This document shows positions 8,853 through 16,963 of a DNA stretch of 40,791 nucleotides, in pieces. Source of the DNA: an archaeon. Its GTDB lineage: Archaea; Thermoproteota; Thermoprotei_A; Marsarchaeales; Marsarchaeaceae. Where the stretch lies: assembly GCA_021800035.1 (NCBI GenBank), contig JAJYZJ010000014.1, positions 1 to 40,791 of the forward strand, read 5' to 3'. Numbering within the stretch: position 1 is the stretch's first letter; each line of letters opens with the position of its first letter. The notes under the pieces are model-generated. The model saw only the letters and a list, made by a program, of their open reading frames with translations, did not search any database and was not told the origin of the DNA. The translations under genes were made by a program, and so were the position numbers.

Positions 8853-9023
8853 TCTACATATTCCCACCGCATGCTTTGGGCTGAGAACAGGTTGTTCTAC
8901 TGACCCCCAGCTGTTACCTATTGCAGCCAGACGCCTAATCCGAAAATCGACCCACCAAAAAACAAAACGGAGAGAATTCTTTTCATTTTTATGGAATCAG
9001 GTCAAAAGCTAAGCAATCCAATC

Positions 9024-9946
9024 ATGTCACCACCTATAATAGGTAGAGGCAAGTAAACTTCTAAACTGATATTGCAGGGTGTGCCGGCAGATGCTAGATG
9101 GGCCACATGCGGCCCACAGCACAAACTGGTAGTCAATGGGGCCACTTGTAACGGCATCCTATACAGACCAAACTTTGGTAGGGCACGCTGACACACTGCA
9201 AATCTCTGAATAGAGGTTGCTTCCACGGATGCGTCTACTGCTACGCTCCTTAACTCATCCATAAAACCAAACCATGGGGCTTGTACGTTAAAGCGAAGGT
9301 AAATGCTCCTGAGGTTCTAGCGAAAGAGCTCGGACGCTTTAAAAAGTCTAGTCCTCTTATTCGCCGCGTCGGACCCCCATCAACCCGTCGAGGCAAGGTA
9401 TCAACTCACCCACCGAGCTCTCTTGTCTCTGGCAGAACGTGAATTCCCAGTAGTTCTTCTTACCCGCTCGCATTTAGAGCTATGTAATCCAGATTTACTG
9501 GAAAGATTTAGGCGGATGAGACTAGGCTGCTCGATATCTACGCCGACAAGGCGGGCAGTTGAACCAAGTACTTCTGCACTCAGACGGAGGCTTGTGATGC
9601 ACTGAAAACGCTATGTTCGGCCGGAGTCGTCACCCGGGTGTCGCTTGCCTCATTTATACAGGGAATAGCGGGCGCCGATGTTGATCCTCCTTTCCGTGAG
9701 TTGCTGCGGCCCGGCCTCTTGGGAGTTTCAACAGGTGTGCTGAAGTTTGGGAAATATGAGAAGTCGCAAATAACGCTTGAAGAGGCGGTTGGCATCGACT
9801 ATGGAAAGGTCGTCTCTGACGCGGACTCGCTGCTAAGGCATATTCGTTCCCTTTCCGCCAAGTACCGGCTAAACGACGCCGGCTCTCTGCGACATTGGGA
9901 CACAATAAACGAGTCCGTTACGCCAGACAAACCTCGCCGACCCTAG
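9024..9946 (+). pseudogene. Decayed radical-SAM gene (SplB-like)
   Basis: The coding signal is broken but recognisable. The iron-sulfur motif CFHGCVYCYA is encoded at 9218-9247 and is followed at once by a TAA (9251) and then KPWGLYVKAKVNAPEVLAKEL in the same frame. The frame then shifts by +1 for EFPVVLLTRSHLELCNPDLLERF (from about 9438), and shifts back for EACDALKTLCSAGVVTR and the remaining segment ending near 9946, with another in-frame TGA at 9560. The order cysteine motif, W..YVK, VLLTRS, EPS..RR, L..AG matches the spore-photoproduct-lyase-like radical-SAM family (COG1533). The region from 9024, starting SPPIIGRG, may be the original N terminus. With at least two frameshifts and several stops it is unlikely to be functional. 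Confidence 0.75.
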
Positions 9947-10109
9947 TTCACCGACTAAAGTTGCCCACATCAACGCTGCCTGCGAGCCTGCGAATGATTC
10001 TCGGCAAAAGCCGCGTTGCGCAAATTTAGAATTACGAATGCCGCAAAGCTACAGTATCTTGTCGAATGCAATCCTATAAAGAGGCAAAGGGTATTGTTGC
10101 CGACTAACC

Positions 10110-11069
10110 CTGGCAAGAAAGACCATACCAAACGTTACGCTCTCTGACATAGAAGAAGCAAAAGTTAGAATAGCGACAGTCAGCTGGCGGACTCCCTTAG
10201 TTCCAGCTTCTCGCTATGATGACGGGAAGCTCTATCTAAAACTTGAGTGTCTGCAAAGAACAGGTAGCTTCAAAATTCGGGGAGCGTGGAACCACATGTC
10301 CCGAACGACCTTGGAAGAAAGACAGCGTGGCTTCGTTACGATCTCAGCTGGCAACCACGGCCAAGCAGTGGCATGGTGCGCCCGGCGACTCGCGTCTCCA
10401 TGCACGGTTTATGTTCCGGAAACGGCAGTGGAGCGCAAGTTAAGATCGATGGAGTCAATGGGCGCAAAAATTGTGAAACGGCCCAGCCGAGAAATCATGG
10501 ATTCAATGACTGATAACAGAATGCGACAGCTCGGAATGACCTTTGTACATCCATTCGGAGATCCCTATGTAATCGCAGGTCAGGGAACGGTGGGGCTTGA
10601 GATATTAGAGGATCTCAGCGAAACAAAAACGATACTGGTACCTGTCGGAGGAGGAGGGCTAATAAGCGGAATTTCAATCGCTGTACATGCAAAGAAGCCC
10701 GATATCAAAGTTTACGCAGTTCAGGCTAAAGGGGCAGACCCGCTGCCCAAGTTCTTTGGCAGTGGCGAGCTTGGGGATATTGGTAGCCCACACACCATAG
10801 CTGATGGAATTGCTACAACAAGGGTCTTCAAATACATGATCCCCTTTTTTAAAGAAAACCTCGCTGGCGCGCTTACTGTGTCCGATGATGAAATAAAACT
10901 GGCAATGAAACAAATTTTACAGGAATCACATGCTGTCGTAGAGCCCGCGGGTGCCGCTTCTCTCGCTGCAGCCAAGAAGTACTACAGTCAGCTAGTTGAA
11001 CCCATCGTGTGTATAGCGAGCGGTGGAAACGTGAACTCCCAACTTCTCGCGGAGCTCATTTCTTCATAG
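10110..11069 (+). CDS. Threonine/serine dehydratase (PLP-dependent)
   Basis: Deaminates threonine to 2-oxobutyrate (or serine to pyruvate). The PLP lysine lies in LQRTGSFKIRGAWN, followed by SAGNHGQAVAW, the phosphate-binding glycine loop PVGGGGLISGIS, and ASGGNVN near the end. The length (about 315 aa) fits the short catabolic/serine-racemase-like form without an ACT domain. The first ATG in frame (10296) lies after the catalytic lysine, and conserved family sequence (TLSDIEEAKVRI, then WRTPLVPAS) extends back to about 10131. Between the in-frame stop at 10077 and that region there is no ATG, GTG or TTG. CTG at 10110 is the best candidate start, about 30 bp after a TATA-like CCTATAAA at 10073-10080. 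Otherwise the start codon has been lost. Confidence 0.85.
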   Translation: MARKTIPNVTLSDIEEAKVRIATVSWRTPLVPASRYDDGKLYLKLECLQRTGSFKIRGAWNHMSRTTLEERQRGFVTISAGNHGQAVAWCARRLASPCTVYVPETAVERKLRSMESMGAKIVKRPSREIMDSMTDNRMRQLGMTFVHPFGDPYVIAGQGTVGLEILEDLSETKTILVPVGGGGLISGISIAVHAKKPDIKVYAVQAKGADPLPKFFGSGELGDIGSPHTIADGIATTRVFKYMIPFFKENLAGALTVSDDEIKLAMKQILQESHAVVEPAGAASLAAAKKYYSQLVEPIVCIASGGNVNSQLLAELISS

Positions 11070-11165
11070 CAATACACAGCGGTCTGTGCGGTACCGGTCA
11101 AGAACGGCCTCGGTGACTCAATATTTGCGTCAGATGGTTGCAATCTGGTTGAGGAGCCCAAGTTT

Positions 11166-12311
11166 TCAGGTTCCACCTTTGAGCGAGTCCACTCCTTGAA
11201 TCCTGCCTACACCCTCGGTCAGTAACTGCCAACTTTCGCCAAAGTTGATGCTCCCGTACACTTCTCCCGTGGTCGTACCGAAATAGACACCGGTGGGTGC
11301 AGAAGAGTCGGTCGTCATTGAGTCTCTTAAGACACAGTTGTGAACAGATGTCGGTAAACCACTTCTCAAAGCCCTCCATTCCGTCCCCTGTTTGTCTCCG
11401 CGAAAAACTTCCAGGTTTCCAATAACGCATGAATTGTGTTCCTTGCATTTACCTTGATAGGCAGGCACGGTAAATATGGAGTCTGAGCCATCCGGACTTC
11501 TCACCGAAGCTATTGCGAAACCATGCCGCGTTTCCTTTCCTGAGCTTCGGTCTACCCACTTTTCGCCTGAATCTGAAGAGACATATACACCGCAGTGGTT
11601 TTGCTGATAAACCACTCCAGGCATGCTCGGTGATAAAGAGATCTTGTGGGCGCAAGAATGTACTGCGGTCAAATGTCCCGCCAGTATTTGCTCAGAAGTT
11701 GCCTCAGGTTTATCCCACGGCTGTTTTATCCCTCCAACCGGGCATTCCTCCATGGTCCCAGCTCTCTGCGATAACCACGTTTCACCTCTATCATCGGTAC
11801 GATATACCCCGTTTCCAGACGCAATTATGTAGATGCGCTCGGGGTAGGAACGGTCGAATTTTATGGTGTGTATACAGAGACCAACTGTACCAAAACCCCA
11901 GTCGATGCCCCACTCGTTCCGTCTCGGGGCTTTGTGGAGACCAACAACTTCGCTCCACGTGGCACCGTAATCTTTTGACCGAAACAGATGACCATAGTGG
12001 GCTCCCGCGTATACTGTAGCAGGTTCAGTCGGGTCCACAGCCACTGTCCATACTTTCTTCACATGTAGCCCAGCCGTTGACCTCTCCCAACGATCGCCTC
12101 CATTACGCGAAATGAATACGCCATCTGTATGAGTGGCCGCGTATATCGTGTCTGACGACATATCGTAGGTCATCGAGTTCACACTTTGGTCCTTAAGATA
12201 CGGGCCAGTCCTATGCCACTGAGACCTAGATGCATCAGCATGCAACATATAACAACCGTTTACCGTAGAAACCCCAATTTGCATAGTCGAATCGGACAAG
12301 TTTGCACGCAT
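11166..12311 (-). CDS. Asp-box/BNR repeat (beta-propeller) protein
   Basis: The 381-aa protein contains five Asp-box repeats of type S.D.G..W: SRNGGDRWER, SKDYGATWSE, TDDRGETWLS, SSDSGEKWVD and SINFGESWQL. They are spaced as blades of a sialidase/sortilin-like beta-propeller. No signal peptide or TM segment is seen, and catalytic sialidase residues cannot be assigned. Such proteins are often annotated as WD40/YVTN/BNR-like or glycosyl hydrolases without proven activity. The middle is unusually rich in Cys and His (HSCAHK, NHCGVY, CKEHNSC, HNC), which could bind a metal or form disulfides. A second in-frame ATG (12284) at MQIGVSTVNG may be the true start. It lies just outside the left boundary of the integrated element. 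Confidence 0.8.
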   Translation of the reverse strand: MRANLSDSTMQIGVSTVNGCYMLHADASRSQWHRTGPYLKDQSVNSMTYDMSSDTIYAATHTDGVFISRNGGDRWERSTAGLHVKKVWTVAVDPTEPATVYAGAHYGHLFRSKDYGATWSEVVGLHKAPRRNEWGIDWGFGTVGLCIHTIKFDRSYPERIYIIASGNGVYRTDDRGETWLSQRAGTMEECPVGGIKQPWDKPEATSEQILAGHLTAVHSCAHKISLSPSMPGVVYQQNHCGVYVSSDSGEKWVDRSSGKETRHGFAIASVRSPDGSDSIFTVPAYQGKCKEHNSCVIGNLEVFRGDKQGTEWRALRSGLPTSVHNCVLRDSMTTDSSAPTGVYFGTTTGEVYGSINFGESWQLLTEGVGRIQGVDSLKGGT

Positions 12312-12554
12312 TCCGTATCAAGCCAAACACCCCCCCCTATAACGATTATTAGATTTAGAAACATACGCCTCGCGTTCACCAGTAAGAGAAATACAACGTC
12401 ACATACTTTACCACGAGCGCGCGTAGAACGAAACCGGTTGTGGCAAAACCCAAATTCTCTAGAGCAATAGTCAAAAAGACAGCGAATTTCTGCATGAGAA
12501 GCCAAAAAGAGAACACTCTGATTGTTAGGGCCGGAAGTTAGCCCAAGTCCGAAT

Positions 12555-12568
12555 GCGCCGGCGCGAGG
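12555..12568. repeat. Left attachment site (att) of the element
   Basis: GCGCCGGCGCGAGG is identical to 26731-26744, which is the 3' end of tRNA-Asn. This copy is the detached tRNA fragment left at the far end of the element. An AAGTCC hexamer also precedes both copies, at slightly different spacing. The integrase gene begins 47 bp inside it. Confidence 0.85.
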
Positions 12569-12584
12569 CTTTATTCCTTTAGGG

Positions 12585-12590
12585 TTATAA
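12585..12590 (+). promoter_or_regulatory. TATA box for the integrase
   Basis: TTATAA 25-30 bp ahead of the integrase ATG at 12615 predicts a leaderless transcript. Confidence 0.45.
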
Positions 12591-12614
12591 TCCCAAACAC
12601 TATTTCTTTGGTGT

Positions 12615-13815
12615 ATGAGCCTGACGCACGACTACGATGCCGCGTTGAAGTATGCGTACCGCAGGCTTGAGCGGTCGCCGTTAGCGGAGGGGGATAAGCG
12701 GCTCATACGCGGCTTCGCCGAGCACATGGCTGCGCGCGGTGTCTCCAAGATCAGGCTCGCCACGGTCGTCGAGAAGAGTGTGCTGTGCGCCGAGAGGCTC
12801 GGCGTCCCCGCGGCGTCGGCGGGGAGGGGGGAGGTGGAGCGGCTGATGCGCTGGCTCCTCCAGGAGTCGGGGGTACAGCCAGGAGACCGCGGCGACGGCG
12901 ATCTCGGTGTTCAAGCTCTTCATGAAGTATGTGCGCCACGGGAACACGGACCGCGTGACCCCGTTTCCCCCCGAGGTTGCGTGGGTGACGCCTGCGATGG
13001 CCGTCAAGGCCAACAGGAGGAGGGGTGTTAGCTACATCACGGCCGAGGAGGCGCGGCGCCTCGTCGAGGCGGCCACGGGGCTCAGGGACAAGGCGATGAT
13101 CGCCCTCGAATTCGAGGCGGGGCTCAGGCCCACCGAGTTCCTCGGCATCAGGGTGGGCGACGTCCGCTTCGACGGCGACGCCGCCTACCTCTCCGTGCGG
13201 GGCAAGACGGGGCCGAGGGTGGTGGGGCTGTTCTCCTCCGTGTCCCTGGTTTCACGCTGGCTCGAGGTCCACCCCGCCAGGGACAACCCCGAAGCCCCGC
13301 TGTGGGTGGTGCAGTCAAACTACAGGAGAGGGATGCCTGTGGGCTACGCCGTGTGGCTCAAGAGGCTCAGGCAGACAGCCGTGAAGGCGGGCGTGAAGAA
13401 GCGGGTGACGCTCTACGCCTTCCGCCACGGCGCCGCCACCGAGACCGCCAAATACCTCACCGAGCCCGAGCAGAGGATCAGGTACGGCTGGTCCCCGAGG
13501 AGCACCGTCCCCTCCGTGTACACACACCTCAACGCCGACGACGTCAACCGCAAACTCGCCAAAGTCATGGCGGGGAAGCCGCTTGAAGTGAAGCCCGGGT
13601 TCGCCGCCGTCAAATGCACGAGGTGCGCGGCCGAGAACACCCCGGGCACCAACTACTGCGCAAGGTGCGGCACGCCTCTTTCACCCGGGGAGCTCGCAAA
13701 GAGGAGCGTGGAGATCGAGGAGCTCAGGAAACTCGTCGCCGACCTGCGCCAGCAGACACTCGCCTACCTCAAAGGCGCCCAACCCGCCCGGAACAGGGCC
13801 GCCAAGTCCACGTAG
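12615..13815 (+). CDS. Tyrosine integrase with zinc ribbon, split by a frameshift
   Basis: Catalyses site-specific recombination between element and tRNA-Asn. The N-terminal core-binding (SAM-like) half, from ATG 12615 to about 12872, runs into the catalytic half only after a frame change. Dropping one G from the GGGGG run at 12869-12873 joins LLQESG to YSQETAATAISVFKLF and gives about 399 aa. The catalytic half has the first Arg in AGLRPTE, the second box YAFRHG (Tyr where His is usual, then Arg), Trp in YGW at the third position, and nucleophile Tyr in VYTHL. A C-terminal zinc ribbon (CTRCAAENTPGTNYCARCG) and a helical tail follow. The one-base shift may be a sequencing error, a real mutation or programmed slippage. 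The frame after the TAG stays open for 72 codons. Confidence 0.85.
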
Positions 13816-13875
13816 AATAATATCTCCAGACGCACCTTCCACCGGTGGCTGAGACTGAAGGAGCGCGCAGTCGGC

Positions 13876-14034
13876 GTGATACAGGTCCTGCTCGCCCTGG
13901 ACAACTTCGCCCACAAGGTGAGGGAGAAGGAGAACAGGTACGAGCTACTCAGGGAGAAGATCCGGGAATACCTCGACCTCGCCAAGGAGGGGCTGCAGGA
14001 GGACCTCGAATACGAGCTGCGCAAATGGATGTAG
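13876..14034 (+). CDS. Small charged helical ORF after the integrase
   Basis: About 52 codons from GTG 13876, reading IQVLLALDNFAHKVREKE then LLREKIREYLDLAKEGL and ending RKWM. The composition is helical and coiled-coil-like and codon use resembles the neighbours. The same frame is open back to the integrase TAG at 13813-13815, so it could instead be a readthrough tail of the integrase that lost its connection. No start codon is well supported. Confidence 0.4.
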   Translation: MIQVLLALDNFAHKVREKENRYELLREKIREYLDLAKEGLQEDLEYELRKWM

Positions 14035-14188
14035 CGCCGTGGTCCGGCGTCCTGCCCGGTCCGCCTTCCATCCGCCCGCCGCCGGCCGCCGTCCGGGCCG
14101 GGTTCTCCCGGAGGCCGGAAGCGTGAAGTTTATCATCCGACTGGCTGTTGACAGAGGGACACAGAGGGGGAAAGGGAAGAGTGATGTC

Positions 14189-15283
14189 ATGACCTACCCG
14201 GAAGAACTTGCCGCCGTCCTTGAGGGTCTCTGGCCGAAGAATAAGGCGAAGGGTCTTCTCGCCCAGACCGTTCTGTCCGGGGAAGTCGAGAGGGGAGCCT
14301 TTGGCGGGGATGCACGCGACAAACTGATGCCGGGCTGCTGGCTGGTCTCGCCGAAGGAACATGATTTCTTCAAGTTTCGGTTTGCGTTCTTCGTCCATCC
14401 ATCCATAATGAGAACCGAGACGGGTCCGTGGACCGACCTAAGAAGTCTGCTCGGGGAAAAATACAGGCCGTTTCACGCAGTCTCCGAGTTTCTGAACAGC
14501 GCGGGTATCGGAGTAATTTACGCCGTTCCCAACACGCGGGACGGCACACTGCCCCTGACCGAGGTCAGGAACAGTAACTTTGAAAACATAAACTGGTCCC
14601 TGTACCGGCTCAGCAACGGAGAATTTGCCGAGATCGGCTCCCGCGAATTCTTTGGCAGATGGGAGGGTGAACGCGGAAGACCCAGCCGGGGTGGAGACTG
14701 GGATCCGGGTGTAAGGCAGGAGATAAGGAGGCTCGACGGCGGCATCCTTCTGAAGCTGGTGATGAACGAACTGTTTTACGCCGGGTTCCTTAAAGGCGTG
14801 TTAAGGAAGCCGCTGAACGACCCCTACGACGTTGACGCCTTCATGGTCAGCCTGTCACAGAAACACATACTCCCGATGGAGATAAAGGAGAAGTTTCCGG
14901 GCAGCAACAGGAATGAAAGGTATTTTGGGATCGACGCGGGGAGAATAATGATGCTTCTACGGCTTGCCCTGCCCAACGACGCCAATGCGCTCTATATTGT
15001 GAGGGAGACTGATGAACAGGGAGGATTCAGGGGCTGGAAATACACTACTCTAAGCGAAATCGTTATGACCTCGAGCTGGAACCTTCAGGCTGGCGGACGC
15101 GGGATGGGCGGTCAAAGCACGCAGACAGTAAGGCTTCCGTACAGCCAGTTCAAAACCTTTGACCGTTCCACGCTGTCCGAAGATTCGCTTAAGAGAATGG
15201 GAGAGCTTCCAAGGGAGATAAGGGAAATGGCGGTCAGGTTCAGGGAAGAGCTTTCGTCAAAGTTTTATGGCGGATATCAATGA
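14189..15283 (+). CDS. Type II restriction endonuclease (probable)
   Basis: A soluble 364-aa protein from ATG 14189 (preceded by a purine-rich GGGAAAGGGAAGAG). It contains a PD-(D/E)XK-like core: DPYDVDAFMVSLS followed by ILPMEIKEKFPG, giving a D...(E)xK arrangement typical of restriction endonucleases. Its ATGA overlap (4 bp) with a cytosine-5 methyltransferase makes a restriction enzyme the natural reading. I do not recognise the specific family or target. A longer upstream frame reaching 14039 exists, but the added sequence is Pro/Arg-rich and non-conserved-looking, so the ATG is preferred. Confidence 0.75.
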   Translation: MTYPEELAAVLEGLWPKNKAKGLLAQTVLSGEVERGAFGGDARDKLMPGCWLVSPKEHDFFKFRFAFFVHPSIMRTETGPWTDLRSLLGEKYRPFHAVSEFLNSAGIGVIYAVPNTRDGTLPLTEVRNSNFENINWSLYRLSNGEFAEIGSREFFGRWEGERGRPSRGGDWDPGVRQEIRRLDGGILLKLVMNELFYAGFLKGVLRKPLNDPYDVDAFMVSLSQKHILPMEIKEKFPGSNRNERYFGIDAGRIMMLLRLALPNDANALYIVRETDEQGGFRGWKYTTLSEIVMTSSWNLQAGGRGMGGQSTQTVRLPYSQFKTFDRSTLSEDSLKRMGELPREIREMAVRFREELSSKFYGGYQ

Positions 15284-16272
15284 AGACATTCAGGTTCGTT
15301 GACCTTTTCGCGGGCATAGGGGGCATCCGCCTCGGGTTTGAACGCACGGGAGCCGTATGCGTGTGGTCAAACGACTACGATGAAAAATGCGCGGTGACGT
15401 ACAACGCGAACTTCGGGGAGGGCGCCCTGACTGTAAGGGACATAAGGGAGGTCAGGTCCTCCGAGATCCCCGACTTCGATATCCTTGCCGCCGGGTTCCC
15501 GTGCCAGCCGTTTTCGATAGCAGGCGTGTCGAAGAAGAAGGCGCTGGGTATGCCCCACGGCTTCGAGGACAAGACGCAGGGTACCCTCTTTCACGAAATC
15601 GTCAGGATACTCAGGGAAAAGAAGCCGGAAGCATACTTCCTTGAAAACGTCAGGAACCTGGAACGCCACGACAGGGGGAGAACATTTGAGGTTATCAGGG
15701 AGTCGCTGGAAGGCCTAGGTTACTCGTTCTACTATGCCGTAATCAACGCGAGGCTGCTTGTGCCGCAGAACAGGGAGAGAATATACATGATCGGCTTCAG
15801 GAACAGAAAGATCGACTTCAGGTTTCCGCCCATCCCGAAGCTCAACCCCAAGCTGGCGGACATACTGGAGGAAAACGTGCCCCAAAAATATACGCTGACC
15901 GACCACATGTGGGAGTACCTGCAGAAATATGCGGAGAAGCACCGCGCGAAGGGAAACGGCTTCGGGTTCGGGCTGGCGGACCCGGAGGGCTACGCAAGGA
16001 CGCTTTCAGCCCGGTACTACAAGGACGGAAGCGAGATACTGATACCGCAGCCCGGAAGAAACCCGAGGAGGCTCACCCCCCGTGAATGTGCGAGACTGCA
16101 GGGGTTCCCCGACTCCTTCAAAATCCCTGTGTCGGATGCACAGGCCTACAAGCAGTTCGGGAACTCGGTGGCAGTCCCGGTCGTGGAGATACTGGCGAAG
16201 GAGGTAATCAGGACCCTCCGCGAGAAACCTCTGAGAACGGAGCCCTACCTGGTACAGAGAAAACTGGTTTAA
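15280..16272 (+). CDS. DNA (cytosine-5) methyltransferase, Dcm-like
   Basis: Transfers a methyl group from SAM to C5 of cytosine in DNA. The 330-aa protein has all the main motifs: I FVDLFAGIGGIRLGFE, IV GFPCQPFSIAG with the catalytic Cys, VI FLENVRNL, VIII QNRERIYMIGF, IX RRLTPRECARLQGFPDSF, and X QFGNSVAVPVV. The target-recognition region TLSARYYKDGSEILI resembles what I recall of the Dcm/EcoRII-like group, so a CC-rich target such as CCWGG is possible but unproven. It overlaps the upstream endonuclease by ATGA and converges with vsr, overlapping it by 4 bp. Confidence 0.95.
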   Translation: MKTFRFVDLFAGIGGIRLGFERTGAVCVWSNDYDEKCAVTYNANFGEGALTVRDIREVRSSEIPDFDILAAGFPCQPFSIAGVSKKKALGMPHGFEDKTQGTLFHEIVRILREKKPEAYFLENVRNLERHDRGRTFEVIRESLEGLGYSFYYAVINARLLVPQNRERIYMIGFRNRKIDFRFPPIPKLNPKLADILEENVPQKYTLTDHMWEYLQKYAEKHRAKGNGFGFGLADPEGYARTLSARYYKDGSEILIPQPGRNPRRLTPRECARLQGFPDSFKIPVSDAQAYKQFGNSVAVPVVEILAKEVIRTLREKPLRTEPYLVQRKLV

Positions 16273-16673
16273 CCCAGCGCTTTCCTTACCCTTGCAACCA
16301 CGCCGCCCGGAGACTTCCTTACGTCGTGCTCCCACACCCTGACGACCCTCCATCCCTGTTTCTTCAGCTCCCTGTTTACGGCCCTGTCCCTTTCGACGTT
16401 TCTCCCTATCTTCTCCAGCCAGAACCCGGTTTCTGTTTTGGGAACCACGAAGTCACGGGGACACCTGTGCCAGAAGCATCCGTCAATGAAGACCGCAACC
16501 CGGGCGCCGGCATTCGCGAAATCCGGCTTCCCGAATATGCCGCGGGGCTGGTATACAAAGTTCAGGGACCCGAGGCTGTGTCTGAGTTTCGTCTCCGGCC
16601 CTGTCCCTGTGCTCCTGATCTTGGACATATTGCGGTGTCTTTGCTCCCGCGTCAGGACGTCGGTCACACACAT
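16269..16673 (-). CDS. vsr: Very-short-patch mismatch endonuclease Vsr
   Basis: Nicks next to T:G mismatches that arise when 5-methylcytosine deaminates, so it protects the element from its own methyltransferase. The 134-aa protein has the Vsr motifs TDVLTREQRHRNMSKIRS, GKPDFANAGARVAVFIDGCFWH, a CP after it, and GWRVVRVWEHDV. The metal-binding Asp (KPDF) and His/Cys zinc ligands are present. The family normally starts M-T-D-V-L; here GTG 16667 gives exactly that and lies about 26 bp from TATA-like CTTAAATAG (16688-16696), so it may be the real start instead of the ATG two codons earlier. Vsr with a Dcm-type enzyme is a classic pair. Confidence 0.95.
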   Translation of the reverse strand: MCVTDVLTREQRHRNMSKIRSTGTGPETKLRHSLGSLNFVYQPRGIFGKPDFANAGARVAVFIDGCFWHRCPRDFVVPKTETGFWLEKIGRNVERDRAVNRELKKQGWRVVRVWEHDVRKSPGGVVARVRKALG

Positions 16674-16699
16674 GCATAACGCCGATGCTATTTAAGTAA

Positions 16700-16930
16700 G
16701 ACAGCCCGGCAGCGGCAGAGCGCAGCCGCGGCCTGCGCCCCGCGCTCCCCCCTGCAGCCGGGCTGGGGCACGGCCGGGTTTGAAGCCGGCCCCGCTCCCC
16801 TGAAGTCTGCGCGGGCATTCCGCGCAGACGCCCGCCTTTGGTCATCTACCTCAGACGCGTTGCCCGTCTGCTTTGCCGAAGGGGATTCCTGACCTGCCTG
16901 CCCCGTCGAACAGGCTGGCAGGAGCGTGAG
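16700..16930. other. Hairpin-rich non-coding region
   Basis: Between vsr and the helicase gene, this GC-rich stretch carries nested inverted repeats: CAGCCCGGC (16702-16710) with GCCGGGCTG (16757-16765); GGCCGG (16772-16777) with CCGGCC (16786-16791); a 10-bp perfect hairpin at 16805-16829; and CCTGCC (16893-16898) with GGCAGG (16917-16922). No convincing open frame is present. It could be a structured RNA, a bidirectional terminator or a replication/transfer origin. Confidence 0.5.
16805..16829. repeat. Perfect 10-bp hairpin
   Basis: GTCTGCGCGG, a 5-nt GCATT loop, then CCGCGCAGAC. It is the strongest stem-loop in the region. It lacks a T-run directly after it on the plus strand, so it is not a typical terminator. 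Confidence 0.7.
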
Positions 16931-16963
16931 GGGTCACGTCGCTTCCAGTGGCGGACCCTGTTT

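Noticed and set aside
9002-9262. Minus-strand open frame opposite the radical-SAM remnant
   Set aside because: It lies antisense to the recognisable CXXGCXYC-coding sequence, which explains the region.
14039-14188. Longer N terminus for the restriction endonuclease
   Set aside because: The extra sequence is Pro/Arg-rich and unlike coding; ATG 14189 has a purine-rich stretch before it.
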